5,371 nucleotides of DNA, from assembly GCA_937136445.1 (NCBI GenBank), contig CAKZOQ010000653.1, positions 1-5,371 on the forward strand. Reading direction: 5' to 3'. Source of the stretch: an uncultured Gemmatimonadota bacterium. Its GTDB lineage: Bacteria > Gemmatimonadota > Gemmatimonadetes > Longimicrobiales > Gaopeijiaceae. Under the pieces are notes generated by a model. That model was not told the DNA's origin. It did not search any database and saw nothing but the letters and a program-made list of their open reading frames with translations. Shown here piece after piece: positions 1 through 5,371 of this stretch; the stretch's first letter is position 1, and the number at the start of each line of letters is the position of its first letter. A program made the translations under genes and the position numbers.

Positions 1-1
1 C

Positions 2-4053
<4,052 letters not shown>

Positions 4054-4057
<4 letters not shown>

Positions 4058-4782
4058 GCGCCTTTTACTTCGGCCCTTCGGACCGGCAGCTCTTCGGCTA
4101 TCACCACCTGCCCCGACCTCCGGTCTCCGATGCCGTCCTCATCTGCCCGTCCTGGGGAGGCGAGTACGAGTACGCCCACCGCGCACTGGTCGTGCTCTCG
4201 AAGCGCCTGGCGGGGCGAGGGTGCCACGTCCTGCGTTTCGACTACTCGGGTACGGGGGACTCCTGGGGCGACTCCACCGATGCCGACCTCCACCGATGGC
4301 GGGAGGATGTGGATCGGGCCGTCGACGAACTCCGGGCGGCGAGCGGACGGGAGCAGGTCAGCATCGTCGGGCTCCGATTGGGCGCAGCCGTCGCAGCCGG
4401 AGCCGGCGCGGTGGCGGATGCCTCGACCCGACTCGTCCTCTGGGACCCCATCGTCGACGGCGACGCGTGGGTCGCAGGGCTGGGCTCGGGAACCGCCGGG
4501 GACGACGGGCTGGTGGAATTCGGCCGCTCCCTGGTGACCCGGACCTTCGTGGACCAAATCGCCGGCGTCGGCCCGGAGACCTTCGAGGGCCTCACGACGC
4601 GGGAGGTCCTGCTTCTCCTCACCGCAGGCGAGGAGTCCTCCGGGTCCGGCATCCTGCCCGAGGCACCGCGACTCGAACGGGTGACCATGGAGCAGCCCTC
4701 CCCGTGGGTCGAGGACGAGTCCATCTGGACCGGCCAGGTTCCCGTGGACGCCGTCCGCACCATCGCAGAATGGGTCGCATGA
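4054..4782 (+). CDS. Alpha/beta-hydrolase-fold protein with Arg at the nucleophile position (XrtA hydrolase 2-like)
   Basis: This 242-residue, probably cytoplasmic protein has no signal peptide or membrane segment. The N-terminal half shows the fold clearly. Residues 25-73 run from a first beta strand (DAVLICPSWGGEYEYAHRAL) through a helix to HVLRFDYSGTGDSWGD. The elbow strand then reads VSIVGLRLGAAVA (102-114). The central residue of GxSxG is R108, not Ser. The C-terminal part has a strand LLLLTAGEESS (186-196) without an obvious catalytic Asp. The end (SPWVEDESIWTGQVPVDAVRTIAEWVA) has no catalytic His. As I recall, GLRLGA typifies the exosortase A system-associated hydrolase 2 family (TIGR03101) and relatives in NRPS/PKS clusters. 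The ATG at 4054 overlaps the NRPS stop and puts the family-like start FYFGPSDRQLFGYHHLP at residue 4. It has no good Shine-Dalgarno sequence, so it probably relies on coupling. The fold is secure. Catalysis is doubtful and the role unknown. Confidence 0.9.
4779..4782 (+). promoter_or_regulatory. ATGA start/stop overlap (first to second hydrolase)
   Basis: The ATG of the second hydrolase-fold gene (4779-4781) overlaps the stop TGA (4780-4782) of the first. The only good Shine-Dalgarno-like sequence nearby, AAGGAG at 4782-4787, lies just after the ATG and so cannot serve it. Coupled translation would keep the two hydrolase-like proteins at similar levels, which suits partners acting together. 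Confidence 0.75.
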
Positions 4783-5363
4783 AGGAGACCGCCCTGAACT
4801 TCGGCCAGGGGGGAAGCCTCGTCGGGATTCTCACCCGGCCTGACGAGGTGCAGCAGGGCGACCTGGCCGTCATCTTCCTCAACGCGGGCATCCTCCACCG
4901 GGTGGGCCCCAACCGCATCCACGTCCGGCTCGCACGTCATCTGGCGGACCGAGGGGTGACCTCGCTGCGCATGGACCTCCCGGGCGTGGGGGACAGCGGG
5001 ATGCTGGGCACGGGTCTCTCTCTGGCCGAGGAGGGCCGACAGGGCATTCACGCCGCAATGGACCTCCTGCAGCGACAGGAGGTGGCCAGCCGCTTCGTCG
5101 TCTTCGGACTGTGCTCCGGAGCCGACGCGGCCTTCCAGATCGCCTGCCTGGAGCCTCGGGTCGTCGGGATCGCCCTCGTGGACCCCACGCGGCTCTTCGC
5201 CACATGGCAGTCGTGGGCCCGCAAGATCCTCCGAGGTGCCCTACGACCTGCCGCATGGCTCCGTCTGTTCACCGGACGACACCACGTGCTGAGACGTCTC
5301 CAGCGGAAGCTCGGGATGGGCCCGGAGGAGCAGGGGTCCACGCCGCACGAGCCGACCCCGTGA
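4779..5363 (+). CDS. Short alpha/beta-hydrolase-fold protein with Cys at the nucleophile position (XrtA hydrolase 1-like)
   Basis: This is a 194-residue protein. Residues 3-20 (ETALNFGQGGSLVGILTR) form the start typical of the family. They are followed by strand LAVIFLNAGILHRVGPNRIHVRLARHLADRG (29-59), SLRMDLPGVGDSG (62-74) and the elbow strand FVVFGLCSGADAA (106-118). C112 occupies the nucleophile place of GxSxG, with S113 next to it. After IALVDPTRLF (131-140) comes a basic, lid-like segment (about 144-178). The protein then ends in a Pro/Glu-rich tail. Full-length relatives are about 270 residues or longer, as I recall. The region that should hold the catalytic Asp and His is absent. GLC(S/D)GA elbows recall exosortase A system-associated hydrolase 1 (TIGR03100). 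The ATG at 4779 overlaps the preceding stop and lacks a clear upstream Shine-Dalgarno sequence. The gene may be genuinely short, or it may be disrupted near its 3' end. The fold is secure and the function unknown. Confidence 0.88.
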   Translation: MKETALNFGQGGSLVGILTRPDEVQQGDLAVIFLNAGILHRVGPNRIHVRLARHLADRGVTSLRMDLPGVGDSGMLGTGLSLAEEGRQGIHAAMDLLQRQEVASRFVVFGLCSGADAAFQIACLEPRVVGIALVDPTRLFATWQSWARKILRGALRPAAWLRLFTGRHHVLRRLQRKLGMGPEEQGSTPHEPTP

Positions 5364-5371
5364 CGGCGCCG
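5360..5371 (+). CDS. Possible start of the next operon gene (runs off the window)
   Basis: A GTG at 5360 overlaps the TGA stop at 5361-5363 of the preceding gene as GTGA. This repeats the 4-base start/stop overlap seen at the two earlier junctions. Only four codons (Val/Met-Thr-Ala-Pro) are visible, so no product can be named. The nearest purine-rich run (GGAGGAG, about 5324-5330) lies too far upstream to be a normal ribosome binding site. Initiation here would depend on coupling. The overlap may be chance in GC-rich DNA. Confidence 0.3.

Noticed and set aside
4221..4778. Upstream extension of the second hydrolase gene in its own frame
   Set aside because: It is a shadow of the first hydrolase gene with arginine-rich, non-domain sequence. 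The recognisable N-terminus starts at the ATG at 4779.
4782..4796. AAGGAG followed 6 bases later by a CTG as an alternative start for the second hydrolase gene
   Set aside because: The spacing suits a ribosome binding site, but CTG starts are rare. The ATG at 4779 gives an ATGA overlap like the previous junction. The motif also encodes Lys-Glu in frame, so it may be chance.

Overview
The window is coding from end to end on the + strand. It shows part of a nonribosomal peptide synthetase (NRPS) operon from a GC-rich bacterium, roughly two-thirds G+C by eye, with third positions strongly biased to G/C. The sequence alone does not fix the taxon. The composition and gene families would suit Gemmatimonadota, Acidobacteriota, Myxococcota or a related soil/marine lineage, but that is a guess.

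Layout: (1) positions 2-4057 hold the 3' part of a large NRPS gene whose start lies upstream of the window. Its domain order is the C-terminal part of an adenylation domain (A1), a carrier protein (T1), a condensation domain (C), a complete adenylation domain (A2) and a carrier protein (T2). It stops directly after T2, with no thioesterase, reductase or terminal condensation domain. (2) Positions 4054-4782 encode a 242-residue alpha/beta-hydrolase-fold protein. (3) Positions 4779-5363 encode a second, shorter (194-residue) protein of the same fold. (4) A GTG at 5360 may start a further gene that leaves the window.

The first two junctions are 4-base ATGA start/stop overlaps, and the right-hand edge carries a GTGA of the same kind. 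The genes are therefore probably translated as one coupled unit. There is no intergenic room for a promoter, terminator, RNA gene or repeat array.

Working model: A1 loads an unidentified building block on T1. A2, whose specificity code reads DILQLGMVWK (glycine-like from memory), loads T2. The C domain joins the two. Release of the product is not encoded in the NRPS.

The two hydrolase-like proteins do not look like ordinary serine thioesterases. At the nucleophile elbow (normally GxSxG) the first has GLRLG, with Arg in place of Ser, and the second has GLCSG, with Cys in place of Ser. As I remember them, the same Arg/Cys pair marks the 'exosortase A system-associated' hydrolases 2 and 1. Those proteins also sit beside an AMP-forming ligase and an acyl carrier protein. 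The most interesting feature of this window is this unusual pair coupled to a thioesterase-less NRPS.
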